DNA from: a virus
Direction: 5' to 3' (one strand)
Length of the DNA: 37,127 nt
IMG/VR virus record: IMGVR_UViG_3300018080_000072
Span: 1-37,127 of that record
Of this stretch, positions 14,850 to 23,407 are shown in pieces; position 1 is the stretch's first letter, and each line of letters opens with the position of its first letter. The translations under genes and the position numbers were made by a program. The notes below the pieces were generated by a model. That model was not told where the DNA came from, made no database searches, and was given only the letters and a program-made list of their open reading frames with translations.

Positions 14850-14990
14850 GTGGAAAAATGAAAATTTCATTAAACCTTCATAAACGAGCAAATTCGGAAA
14901 AAAATACGCTAAACGATAAATGAGTCGACTAACAAAATAAAATGCGATAGCACCCCGTTTCTGTAAGTCTACGCCAGTATTTTAACAAGA

Positions 14991-15359
14991 CTAGCCGCAA
15001 AACTCGTCGATTCCTGTATAATGGCAGCATGCACCCAAACATCCATTAGTGGAGCATCCTCCAACGGTTGAAGCTGCAACAAGAGGAGCCGGCCAATGGC
15101 AGCAAAAAAAGCTCGCCACAAACATAGCAACTCCACCAACGCAAGCATCTATACCAACTGTAGTTAAACATGATTTTGAAATGCATGGTTTATTATTGCA
15201 CAAACAACTACTTTGTTCTTGCTGAGCAACTGTCTTCCCTTGTGTGATTTTGATTCCAACTCTGTTTAATTTTTCTGCCGTTTTAGAAGGCTTCCCTCCT
15301 TCCATTCTTACATAATCCGTCAATGATCCAGGTTTTTGAGCTAACGCTTCAGTTGTCAT
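14991..15359 (-). CDS. Cys-rich membrane-like protein, 122 aa, effector- or toxin-like
   Basis: Residues 1-50 are polar (MTTEALAQKPGSLTDYVRME). Residues ~51-122 carry 12 cysteines, including CLCNNKPC, SFFCCHWPAP and CLGACCHYTG, around one hydrophobic stretch (CVGGVAMFVASFF). No cleavable signal peptide. Twelve Cys in about 70 residues suggests disulfides or palmitoylation in another compartment, or metal binding. It overlaps the RHH regulator by 11 bases (ATGACAACTGA), an arrangement like antitoxin-toxin pairs. Alternatives are an immunity/exclusion membrane protein or an effector. No family recognised. Confidence 0.6.
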   Translation of the reverse strand: MTTEALAQKPGSLTDYVRMEGGKPSKTAEKLNRVGIKITQGKTVAQQEQSSCLCNNKPCISKSCLTTVGIDACVGGVAMFVASFFCCHWPAPLVAASTVGGCSTNGCLGACCHYTGIDEFCG

Positions 15360-15540
15360 TTTTTTCTCCCTTTTTATTTTTTTCTTCTCTTATTGATTCC
15401 AAAGACTTTAACTCTTTGTAAATCAACCTAGTTATATATCTCGTCACTGTTATATTTTGCAACACCGATTCGATTTTGAAACGCTTTAAAATTTCTTCAG
15501 GAACGTTTGCAACGAGTCTTTTAAATTTATATTTTCCCAT
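15349..15540 (-). CDS. ribbon-helix-helix DNA-binding protein, 63 aa
   Basis: The start at 15540 (MGKYKFKRLVANVPEEILKR) has GGAG six bases upstream; an ATG at 15558 has none. KFKRLVANVPEEI is the beta strand plus helix-1 start of MetJ/Arc or ParD-type proteins. SVLQNITVTRYITRLIYKEL matches helix 1-turn-helix 2 (GITMTEWITRAI-like). The charged tail is Lys/Glu-rich. It is followed at once by the overlapping Cys-rich protein, and direct/inverted repeats overlap its promoter region (15552-15568), so autoregulation is likely. Confidence 0.75.
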   Translation of the reverse strand: MGKYKFKRLVANVPEEILKRFKIESVLQNITVTRYITRLIYKELKSLESIREEKNKKGEKNDN

Positions 15541-15551
15541 TTTTAACTCCG

Positions 15552-15568
15552 TGTACATAAGTACATAA
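15552..15568. promoter_or_regulatory. tandem GTACATAA repeats, likely RHH operator
   Basis: GTACATAA occurs twice in tandem (15553-15560, 15561-15568). The same bases form TGTAC-ATAA-GTACA (15552-15565). The site is 12 bases upstream of the RHH gene, in the divergent gap shared with the first tail-spike gene, so the RHH protein may control both. Confidence 0.55.
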
Positions 15569-15646
15569 ATTTTTTATCTTATCATTGATGAAAACAAAAA
15601 TAATGTTAATTTGTTTTTTTATCACAGAATTTCTTAGGAGGAAATT

Positions 15647-18600
15647 ATGGTTAAATATAAAACAACAAAAAGAAGCGGATATGGTCTTTCCAGCCCGCTT
15701 CCTGAACTTTCCCCAATCCCTATTAAAGCGGACAGAAGCCCAACTGCTCAAGACAATGGCTATGAGATTGGAACAACGTGGATTAATACTAATCCTCTAA
15801 GTGCCGATTTTAATGATGTATGGATGATTACATCTGTTGTAGCCGGGAGTGCTAATTGGGAACCAATCGGTATGGATACTGGTGGATCAGCACCGATTTC
15901 AAAATATGTAGTCGATGCAGATGGAACAGGTGATTATACGACTGTTCAAGCAGCTGTCGATGCTGCAAATGCAGCAGGTGGAGGCGTTGTTTGGTGCCGA
16001 CCGGGAACTTATACGGAGAATTTAACGCTATATGACGGCACACGAATTCGTGGATCCGTAACATTTGGTCCCGTAACTATTACCGGTGTCCATACCCCAC
16101 CTGCATCAGGAACTGTTATTTTTCAAGATATGCAGCTTACAAGTGCGACTCATATTTTTAGCAGTGCAGCTGCCGGTACTACAGCAATTTATGTTACTTA
16201 CTGCGTAACGTCTTGTACTAATGGTTTTCTATTTAATTTGGCAAACTGGACAGGAAGATTAGATGTTTCTTATTCTTCAGTGACAGGAACCAATAATGGT
16301 TGGGTAAACAATACCGGCGGTGCAACTGTCAGAGCTATCAATGCAACACTTGGAGCTGGAACTGTAAATCCATTCGTAGCTTCCGGTGGAACGGTTACTA
16401 TTTTTGATTCAACAATTGTAGCTCCCGGAACATTTGGTGGAGCCGCTACAGTTGAAATTATCAATGGACGTATTGAAAATACTATCACAACAGCAAATAC
16501 AGCGACTGTTACTATTGATAACACCATATTTGAAACAGGTGTGAATGCAGCTATTTCACACGGATCAGCCGGTATTCTTACAATTAGCAATACTAGCATT
16601 ACAACTTCTAACAATCCGGCTATAGATGGTGCTGGAGCTGGAAATGTTACTTTGACAGGTGTTGAATTTACAGATGGATCAAATCTAGCTGCAACATTAA
16701 CTCTTGTACATACTGCTGAAACTAGATCTACAAAATTGCTTTGTGGTGATGGAACGTATCGTGTAGATGCCTTTTCTGGAAACGGAAATGTTATCCAAGC
16801 TTATTGTACAGACGCAACTGCTACTGGAGCTAATTACAATAAAGCAATACGTGGAGATATGACTGTTTCCTCTGGAGATGGAACCGATTCTCCTCAAGCA
16901 ATTAGAGGAAACCTTGCATCGCTTTCAGGAGCTCATCATGAAGAGATTTATGGTGGTTATTTCTGGGCGGAACAGCAAGATGGATCACAAATTGATTCGA
17001 ACATTATCGGATTAGTTGCTGCGGCTTATTCTTTAGAAACAGATGCCGGTGATCTTCCTCAACAATGGGCTTTTGGTTTGCAAGGGATCCTTTTTGGATC
17101 TGATACTGCCGCAGCTTATGCAGCAGGAATCCAAGCTGGTATTGCATCTTATGTAACATATAACACAAGTCTAAATGCTGTTGGCCATGGATTCGTAGCT
17201 TCCAGAAATGGAGGTGGTGCAGGAGGAACTGCTAACGCCGCTTATAAAGTAGAAGCGGGTTCAGCTATCATTTCTGACTGGACTTATGGTTTGGATCTTT
17301 ATAACGGAGCTACAGGACTTGCTTATGCAACTGCAGATGTCCGTTTGTGGAACCAAACAACTGTTCTTTCAGCTGCAACTGATGTAACAACTACATATCC
17401 AGACACGGTAGAAGCTCTCTTTGTCATGACAGACTCTGAGAATTTCCGTGTAACAAATACTGTAGATGGAACTTTTGCATCTCAAATTGAAGCCATTGAA
17501 GGTAATTTTGTTTGTGCAGCTAGCGCAAGCATTCTTCAAATTAATGGTGTGTATGGCTATGCAGTGCAAAATGATGGTTCGGCTATCACATCAACTGCTA
17601 GTGCTGTTGAAGGGCATTTAAATCTTTTAGAGACTGACAATGCCGATTTGCCACCTGTATATGCATTCGCAGTTAAAGGCTATCTTGATTCTGTGGATGG
17701 TGCAGGTGTTCCAGCAGGTATTGTAGCTGGTGTTGGATCTGTTGTTGAATACAACACACCATTTAATGCAAAAGCATATGGTGTTGCCGTTTCTCGTCTA
17801 GATGCTGGAGGAGGTGCTGGAACAGCTGGTCAAGCTGCTTATGGCGTCGTCCAAGGGTCTGTAGCTATAGCTGATTGGCTATATGGTATCGATCTTTATA
17901 ATGGTGCAGCAGGTGTTGCATACACTACTGCAGACATTAGATTCCAAAATCAAGCAACAATTGCTGTAGATACAACTGGAATAACTCATTCCGGTGATGT
18001 TGCAGGTAGAAGCTTTAATCCTACCAATACCAATATTGCTTCTTTTGATGTAGATCCAATTCTACAATCAAATGCTAATACTGGTGCAGCTCCAACAGGA
18101 GCTACTGGCGATTACAACATCATGTATCTACAAGATAGAACAACTATGAAACAGTTCATTCTTGGTGCCGGGCAAACTATTATTGCTCCTCGCCTTGAAA
18201 ATGATGGATTGCTTATTTCTCTTGATCTAACAACTAGTGAAGGAGCTGAGTACTATTTCGGCCACACCACACGTTCTAGACATGTATTCACAATTGGCAC
18301 CTCTCCTGCCTTTTTCGTTGAGGCAGCATTTAAAGTTGCTGATTGCGGGACAAGCGATCCGTTGTGGATTGGCTTCAGGATAATAGGAGCGCCAAACGCT
18401 GCTTATGCAAACTATACTGATGCATATTTTATCGGCTTAAGGAACACTACCGGAGCTGATACAACCGTGATTGGGTCTAGCTTGAATGGTCCTGCATGGG
18501 CTTACCAAGACACAGGAGATGCTTGGCTTGATGGTGAAACACATACTCTGCGTATTAATGTTTCAGCAACTGGTGTAGTAACAGCTACAATTGATGGAGC

Positions 18601-18742
18601 TGCTCCAACAACCCCTGTAGCCTTTACATTTGATAATGCTGATCAAGTTATACCTTGTATTCATCACCTTTTTGCTGCTGGTGGATCTCCTGCAGCAATT
18701 CATTTGCAATCGTTCTATTGTGGCTATCAAGCTTGGAACTGA
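15647..18742 (+). CDS. tail spike/adhesin with beta-helix, repeats and lectin-like C-terminus, 1031 aa
   Basis: The ATG follows AGGAGG. Residues 1-80 form a particle-attachment-like head (GTTWINTNP...DVWMIT). From ~84 a pectin-lyase-type right-handed beta-helix starts with the capping motif VDADGTGDYTTVQAAVDAAN and PGTYTENLTLY. Residues ~379-573 and ~588-773 are two copies of a Gly/Ala-rich repeat (TYGLDLYNGATGLAYATADV versus LYGIDLYNGAAGVAYTTADI). Residues ~835-1031 are beta-rich and concanavalin-like (PAFFVEAAFKVADCG, TLRINVSATGVVTATIDG). Likely a trimeric receptor-binding spike; enzymatic cleavage of surface glycan cannot be judged. The beta-helix is a paralogue of the two in the spike at 19994. 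It has its own terminator. Confidence 0.8.
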   Translation: MVKYKTTKRSGYGLSSPLPELSPIPIKADRSPTAQDNGYEIGTTWINTNPLSADFNDVWMITSVVAGSANWEPIGMDTGGSAPISKYVVDADGTGDYTTVQAAVDAANAAGGGVVWCRPGTYTENLTLYDGTRIRGSVTFGPVTITGVHTPPASGTVIFQDMQLTSATHIFSSAAAGTTAIYVTYCVTSCTNGFLFNLANWTGRLDVSYSSVTGTNNGWVNNTGGATVRAINATLGAGTVNPFVASGGTVTIFDSTIVAPGTFGGAATVEIINGRIENTITTANTATVTIDNTIFETGVNAAISHGSAGILTISNTSITTSNNPAIDGAGAGNVTLTGVEFTDGSNLAATLTLVHTAETRSTKLLCGDGTYRVDAFSGNGNVIQAYCTDATATGANYNKAIRGDMTVSSGDGTDSPQAIRGNLASLSGAHHEEIYGGYFWAEQQDGSQIDSNIIGLVAAAYSLETDAGDLPQQWAFGLQGILFGSDTAAAYAAGIQAGIASYVTYNTSLNAVGHGFVASRNGGGAGGTANAAYKVEAGSAIISDWTYGLDLYNGATGLAYATADVRLWNQTTVLSAATDVTTTYPDTVEALFVMTDSENFRVTNTVDGTFASQIEAIEGNFVCAASASILQINGVYGYAVQNDGSAITSTASAVEGHLNLLETDNADLPPVYAFAVKGYLDSVDGAGVPAGIVAGVGSVVEYNTPFNAKAYGVAVSRLDAGGGAGTAGQAAYGVVQGSVAIADWLYGIDLYNGAAGVAYTTADIRFQNQATIAVDTTGITHSGDVAGRSFNPTNTNIASFDVDPILQSNANTGAAPTGATGDYNIMYLQDRTTMKQFILGAGQTIIAPRLENDGLLISLDLTTSEGAEYYFGHTTRSRHVFTIGTSPAFFVEAAFKVADCGTSDPLWIGFRIIGAPNAAYANYTDAYFIGLRNTTGADTTVIGSSLNGPAWAYQDTGDAWLDGETHTLRINVSATGVVTATIDGAAPTTPVAFTFDNADQVIPCIHHLFAAGGSPAAIHLQSFYCGYQAWN

Positions 18743-18770
18743 TTTTAAAATCCATCTTCTCAAAAAAAGA

Positions 18771-18800
18771 AAAACCCCGAGGGAAACTTCGGGGTTTTTT
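18771..18800. terminator. bidirectional intrinsic terminator
   Basis: AAAACCCCGA (18771-18780) pairs with TCGGGGTTTT (18789-18798), followed by TT. On the opposite strand the same stem is followed by TTTTTCTTTTTTT. It ends the spike gene rightward and the gene at 18838-19092 leftward. Confidence 0.9.
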
Positions 18801-18837
18801 GTTACTTCATTGGCAAGGTTGATTCCTTGAACCGAAG

Positions 18838-19092
18838 TTATTTTTTATCTTTTTTACACTCTTTTTCAGAACATTCTTTTTCTTCGCACTCGTTTTTAGA
18901 ATCTTCTTTTTGTTTCTGCATTGCATTCCAAATTTCATCTTTCAAAAGAGAAACAACATCATAATTTTGAGCAAGTGAAGAAGTAGAGGGGAATTCAAAT
19001 TCGTATATTTTTGATTCATCTACAACAACATATTTTCCTCTGGCTTCAGAGATTATCCTTTTCCCTTTTGGTGGGGTAGGCGGTGGTTCCAT
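18838..19092 (-). CDS. isolated small charged protein, 84 aa
   Basis: GAGGTG stands five bases before the ATG (MEPPPTPPKGKRIISEARGK). Pro-rich start, a beta-like middle (YVVVDESKIYEFEFP) and an acidic/Lys tail with three cysteines (CEEKECSEKECKKDKK). It is the only leftward gene inside the rightward spike cluster and has its own promoter region and terminator, a 'moron'-like arrangement. No family recognised. Confidence 0.6.
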   Translation of the reverse strand: MEPPPTPPKGKRIISEARGKYVVVDESKIYEFEFPSTSSLAQNYDVVSLLKDEIWNAMQKQKEDSKNECEEKECSEKECKKDKK

Positions 19093-19104
19093 AATAACAC
19101 CTCA

Positions 19105-19137
19105 AATTTAGCAGTTAAACCTTATGAGTGCTAAATT
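19105..19137. promoter_or_regulatory. inverted repeat in divergent promoter region
   Basis: AATTTAGCA (19105-19113) and TGCTAAATT (19129-19137) are perfect 9-bp arms 15 bases apart, between the leftward 84-aa gene and the rightward spike operon. Possible operator or leader hairpin. Confidence 0.45.
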
Positions 19138-19156
19138 AACATCTTCCTTTTTTCTT

Positions 19157-19173
19157 TGTCAAGCTGCTTTACA
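19157..19173. promoter_or_regulatory. 17-bp palindrome, near copy (TGTCAAGCTGCTTTACA)
   Basis: One mismatch from the palindrome at 5521-5537 and 28649-28665 (read on the other strand). It lies 92 bases upstream of the spike operon. Its TTTACA half could act as a -35 box, so a bound protein could block that promoter. Confidence 0.55.
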
Positions 19174-19265
19174 AATTTAACTGTAAAAAAAATATGAGAG
19201 GTATATCTTGAAATTTAAGTTTAATCAACCAGGCCAAAATAGCCTGAATATGAAAAGGAGTTTGC

Positions 19266-19601
19266 ATGGCATATCCACAAAGACTCAGAGCAGAAGCAAT
19301 TCGTGAGGTTGCTTTTGGAACTCTTACCAATACACTCGCAGCCGTTGGAGCTGCAACAACTCACATAGGTAGATTAGTCAAATTTACCAATAATACGGAT
19401 CAAGATATTTATGTTTCTCTTGATGGAGTCACAAACCATTTCAGACTTCCAGCAATTTCATTTCTTTTAATAGATGTAAGCACAAATCAAACCACAAAGG
19501 ATAATTTCTTTATCCCAGAAGGCCAAGTCTTCTACATGCGCTATGTTACAGTCGCTCCTACTTCAGGATGGGCAAGCGCGGAATATGTGTATGGAGGTTA
19601 A
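19266..19601 (+). CDS. small beta-rich tail-associated protein, 111 aa
   Basis: AAGGAG precedes the ATG (MAYPQRLRAEAIREVAFGTL). The sequence alternates short strands (LVKFTNNTDQDIYVSLDGVT, near residues 37-56, and FFIPEGQVFYMRYV), typical of a compact beta-sandwich such as a baseplate or spike adaptor. It begins the second spike operon, two bases before the next gene. Structural role inferred from position. Confidence 0.6.
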   Translation: MAYPQRLRAEAIREVAFGTLTNTLAAVGAATTHIGRLVKFTNNTDQDIYVSLDGVTNHFRLPAISFLLIDVSTNQTTKDNFFIPEGQVFYMRYVTVAPTSGWASAEYVYGG

Positions 19602-19603
19602 TC

Positions 19604-19984
19604 ATGAGTCAAGCAGGTATAGCTACAATTGGAGAAGATCCAGGAATCTTCAAATGGGACGAGATTTTAGTTGGAGGTCCTACTTTTTTAATTAACGGTC
19701 ATGGAGCCATCGCCAATACAACAGCTCCTACCTTATGCCAACTTACACTTCCAGCCGCATCTGACGTCGGAGAAATAGTTGCCGTTTGTGGAAAAGGTAC
19801 CGGACTTTATCAAATCCAACAAAATGCAGGCCAGCAGATCCATTACGGCAATGTAAGCACAACAGTTGGTGTTGGAGGAAGCGTTACTTCCACACAAAGA
19901 AGAGATACAATCGAACTTCTTTGCACGACAGCTAACACTGAATGGACTGTGTTAGATTCTGTTGGAATTCATAATGTAAGTTAA
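19604..19984 (+). CDS. tail-fibre tip-like protein, 126 aa
   Basis: The start at 19604 (MSQAGIATIGEDPGIF) has GGAGG; the longer frame from 19568 overlaps the previous gene. The C-terminal half contains GLYQIQQNAGQQIHYGN, then STQRRDTIELLC and TANTEWTVLDSVG. This Q-NAGQ-x-IH-x-G...D-x-x-EL-x-C-x-x-x-NTEW pattern is one I associate with C-terminal tips of phage fibre proteins, where it forms a trimeric beta structure. Here it exists as a stand-alone protein, perhaps a separate tip or chaperone. Confidence 0.62.
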   Translation: MSQAGIATIGEDPGIFKWDEILVGGPTFLINGHGAIANTTAPTLCQLTLPAASDVGEIVAVCGKGTGLYQIQQNAGQQIHYGNVSTTVGVGGSVTSTQRRDTIELLCTTANTEWTVLDSVGIHNVS

Positions 19985-19993
19985 GAGGGGAAT

Positions 19994-22900
19994 ATGCCAT
20001 TTCAAAATTCATCAAATCATTACCAAGTAAGCAAATATATAGTAGACCCAACTGCTACAGATTCATGCTACAATACAATCCAAGATGCTATTAATGCTGC
20101 AAATGCAGCAGGTATCGCAGCAACAATCTACATTCGTGCAGGTACCTATACTGAGAACTTAACTCTTTATAGCAATATTACACTTCATGGAGACAGAGGA
20201 ACTCCAACTACAATTACCGGAACTCATACTCCTCCAGCAGCTGGATCTCTTGAAATTCGTCAACTTACTCTTACAAGTGCTACAGATATTTTAAATTCAG
20301 CAGCAGCTGGCACAACTGATATCGAAATAAGTGGTTGTTTTATCCAAGTCACAAATGGATTTGTTTTCAATCTTCTCAATTGGACAGGAACACTTTTATT
20401 CGATGATTGTGGGGAAGCTTCTACGAATGATGGTGTAGTAAATAATACAGGAGGTTGCACAGTAAAATTCCTAAACACAGAAATGGGAGCTGGAAATGGT
20501 CAAACAATGACCTTAACCGGTAATGGAAATTTACGATTTGACACATGTAACATAAATTGCCCAATCAATATTGGTGGAACAGGAACATTAGTCTTTCAAG
20601 AAAGCGTAAAATGTGCCAATACAATCACAATCGGTGGTGCAAAAATTGCTACTTTAACAATGGGAAACCGATTTGAGAATACGCTTACGACTGCAGGAAC
20701 AGCTGCCATTACAATATCAAATAGCATTTTTGAAACTGGTGCTAACGCAGCTATTTCACATGGATCCGCAAACGCTTTAACTTTAAGTCAAGTTACAATT
20801 AACTCCTCGAATGCAACACCTATTGGGGGAGCAGGAGCAGGAGCACTCGATCTTGGAAACGTAGATTTTTTGGGCAATAGCGTAATTGCAGGAACAATTA
20901 CTCAGACTTATACAAGAGCCACTGATCGGATGACACCGTATATAGTAGGTCCTACAGGCAACTTTGCTACTATTCAAGCAGCATTAGATGCGGCTAATGC
21001 TAGCGGTATAGATCAAACTATTTGGGTTCAGCCTGGAACTTACACAGAAGATTTGACTCTTTATCCCGGTCTTTTAGTGGAAGGTTCCACAATGGAATCT
21101 ATGATTACTGGAAATCACACACCTCCTTCCTCAGGAATTTTTACTTTCAAAAATGTATTTTTAACAGCAGCAAGTGGAGATATATTTTCATCAGCAGCAG
21201 CTGGCACAGCTGTTTTGATGTGCGATAATTGTTACATATCTGTCACAAATGGATATATTTATGACCTTCCTAACTGGACAGGCATTCTTGCAATCGTTCA
21301 TTGCACAGATAGTTCTGCTAATAATGGAATTATAAATAATACCGCAGGAGCGACAGCTCTGATTTCTAACTCATATGCAGGAAGAGGAACAGGAAATACT
21401 TTTACATATGCTGGCGGAAATTTGGATATTATAGGATCCAGAATAGCTTGTCCTATTTCTGTTTCAGGAGCATCTACAGTTGTTGTTAATGAAGGCTCTT
21501 CTCTTCTAGGAAATATAACAACTGCAGACACAACGACTACCAATATAACAAACACGAAAATATCTACGGATGCAGCACAAGCCATCACACATAACTCTGC
21601 TAATGTTTTAACTTTAGCAGATGTAAACATTGACACTTCTAATGCAACCGCAATCGGAGGAAGTGGAACTATAATCTTTGGATCTGTCACATTTCTTGAT
21701 TCAGACACAATCGCAGGAACAATCACTCAAACTCTTACTCCTATCTTAAAAACAGGAGAAATCCATGCAGAGAATATCCAGAACATGGATTTTTCCGGAA
21801 TTTTAGCATGGGGAGGTGCAGGAGTTTATTATTCCGTTGCTGGAAATGTTGTTACAATAGCCAGGCCTGGAACCGGCTATATTAGTGGTAAATTGATAAG
21901 TTGGCTTGGAGGACAGTCTACAGGAGCTCTTGCTGCAGGATCTACTCATTTCATTTATATGGACTCAACAGGAACGATTGGAACTACAACAGCTAGAAAC
22001 GTAGCTCTTTTCCAAGATAATATTGTTCTTTTTGAAGCTCTAATAGACAGTTCTGGCGTTCCAAATGTAATCGTGGTTCGCGAGGATCATCCATATGATT
22101 TTCCAACGGCCTCTTCTGAATGGGCACACAATACAGTCGGATCCGTTATAGCAAATATAAATAATGGAGCCAATATCACTCTTAACGGCACAAAAGGTAT
22201 AGAAATCGTTGGAGCAGATCAGTTGGAGGATCATGGTTTAGAAACTGATATTCCTGATAGTGGGGGAGCAGCCGTAACTTTCAGTTTTATGTATACAAAC
22301 GGAGCTGGAAAATGGATTAGAAACACTACCGCAAATACTTTTCCAAGTGATTACAATAATGGAGGAGTTGTTGCTGCTTTAGGAGCAAATAAATACGGTA
22401 TTTTTAGATTATATGTGTCAAAAAGCGATCTAAATTCCGCTACTCCTACTTATTATGCAGTTTATGACGATCAGCAATATAACAATTTAACTGCGGCTAA
22501 TACTGCGATAGCTTTAGGTATACCGGCAGGAATTTCTGCTGAATTATCTGTCCTTGAATTGGCACAGTTAGGTTTCGTTGTTAAAGAAGAATCTTCGGAC
22601 ACAATTGTTAATGTAGTCATTGAAAAAGAAACGGCAAGAACATCATTTACTGCCGCTTCTTCTAATCAAGCAAGCCTTATCTTAACAGATGTCACTAATT
22701 TTGATGGTTGGCTTTCCGCAGCTGACACAACTGTACAAGCGGCTTTAGAAACACTTGATGAAATAGGAAAAGGTGTGACAGTTGATCCTGCAGCTGCCAC
22801 TGACTCCTATGTACAATTTGACGAATCTACCACAGGCAAATGGAGAATAGGAAATGATGCAACAGATGACTCATTTAGGATTTCACAAGGATCTGCTTTG

Positions 22901-23398
22901 GGTACTAATGATACATTTGTAATGACATCATCTGGCGAAAGAACAATGCCTCTGCAACCTGCTTTTAATGCATATCGAGGCGCCAATCTAGTCAATCAAA
23001 CAGGAGCTGGAGCTACTGTTACTCTTCCTTGTGACACAGAACGATTTGATCAAAATGCTGATTATAATAATGCCACTTTTACTTTTACAGCTCCTGTTAC
23101 AGGAAAATATTCATTATCTGTTACTGTAGGTTTGTATGGTGTTACTGCAGCGATGACAGACGGACAATTGTCTTTAGTCACCTCAAATGCAACTTATGAA
23201 CTCGACAGAAGTGATACTGGAGCTCAAGATGTTCCGACAGCTGTTTATGTTTATAATGGAAATGTTTTAGTTGATATGGATGCTGCTGATACAGCCGTTG
23301 TAAATATAACAGTTTCAAATGGAGCTGGAAATACAGCTGGAATTGCCGGTCCTGTAGGGGGAAATACTAATACTTTTTGTGGTTATTTAGCTTGTTAA
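19994..23398 (+). CDS. tail spike with two beta-helix modules and C1q-like C-terminus, 1134 aa
   Basis: Residues ~13-305 and ~312-590 are two tandem copies of the beta-helix module also found in the 1031-aa spike (AGTYTENLTLYSNITLHG and PGTYTEDLTLYPGLLVEG; NWTGTLLFDDC and NWTGILAIVHC). Residues ~590-975 are mixed beta. From ~980 a jelly-roll begins with GERTMPLQPAFNAY and FTAPVTGKYSLSVTVGL, the pattern of a C1q/TNF-like trimeric head. The C-terminal head is shared with the next gene. Receptor binding is the likely role. RBS GAGGGG. Confidence 0.8.
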   Translation: MPFQNSSNHYQVSKYIVDPTATDSCYNTIQDAINAANAAGIAATIYIRAGTYTENLTLYSNITLHGDRGTPTTITGTHTPPAAGSLEIRQLTLTSATDILNSAAAGTTDIEISGCFIQVTNGFVFNLLNWTGTLLFDDCGEASTNDGVVNNTGGCTVKFLNTEMGAGNGQTMTLTGNGNLRFDTCNINCPINIGGTGTLVFQESVKCANTITIGGAKIATLTMGNRFENTLTTAGTAAITISNSIFETGANAAISHGSANALTLSQVTINSSNATPIGGAGAGALDLGNVDFLGNSVIAGTITQTYTRATDRMTPYIVGPTGNFATIQAALDAANASGIDQTIWVQPGTYTEDLTLYPGLLVEGSTMESMITGNHTPPSSGIFTFKNVFLTAASGDIFSSAAAGTAVLMCDNCYISVTNGYIYDLPNWTGILAIVHCTDSSANNGIINNTAGATALISNSYAGRGTGNTFTYAGGNLDIIGSRIACPISVSGASTVVVNEGSSLLGNITTADTTTTNITNTKISTDAAQAITHNSANVLTLADVNIDTSNATAIGGSGTIIFGSVTFLDSDTIAGTITQTLTPILKTGEIHAENIQNMDFSGILAWGGAGVYYSVAGNVVTIARPGTGYISGKLISWLGGQSTGALAAGSTHFIYMDSTGTIGTTTARNVALFQDNIVLFEALIDSSGVPNVIVVREDHPYDFPTASSEWAHNTVGSVIANINNGANITLNGTKGIEIVGADQLEDHGLETDIPDSGGAAVTFSFMYTNGAGKWIRNTTANTFPSDYNNGGVVAALGANKYGIFRLYVSKSDLNSATPTYYAVYDDQQYNNLTAANTAIALGIPAGISAELSVLELAQLGFVVKEESSDTIVNVVIEKETARTSFTAASSNQASLILTDVTNFDGWLSAADTTVQAALETLDEIGKGVTVDPAAATDSYVQFDESTTGKWRIGNDATDDSFRISQGSALGTNDTFVMTSSGERTMPLQPAFNAYRGANLVNQTGAGATVTLPCDTERFDQNADYNNATFTFTAPVTGKYSLSVTVGLYGVTAAMTDGQLSLVTSNATYELDRSDTGAQDVPTAVYVYNGNVLVDMDAADTAVVNITVSNGAGNTAGIAGPVGGNTNTFCGYLAC

Positions 23399-23407
23399 GG
23401 AGAGAAT

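Noticed and set aside
14729-14923. 64-codon rightward open frame upstream of the replication operon
   Set aside because: Overlaps the leader gene and promoter on the other strand; no RBS or similarity.
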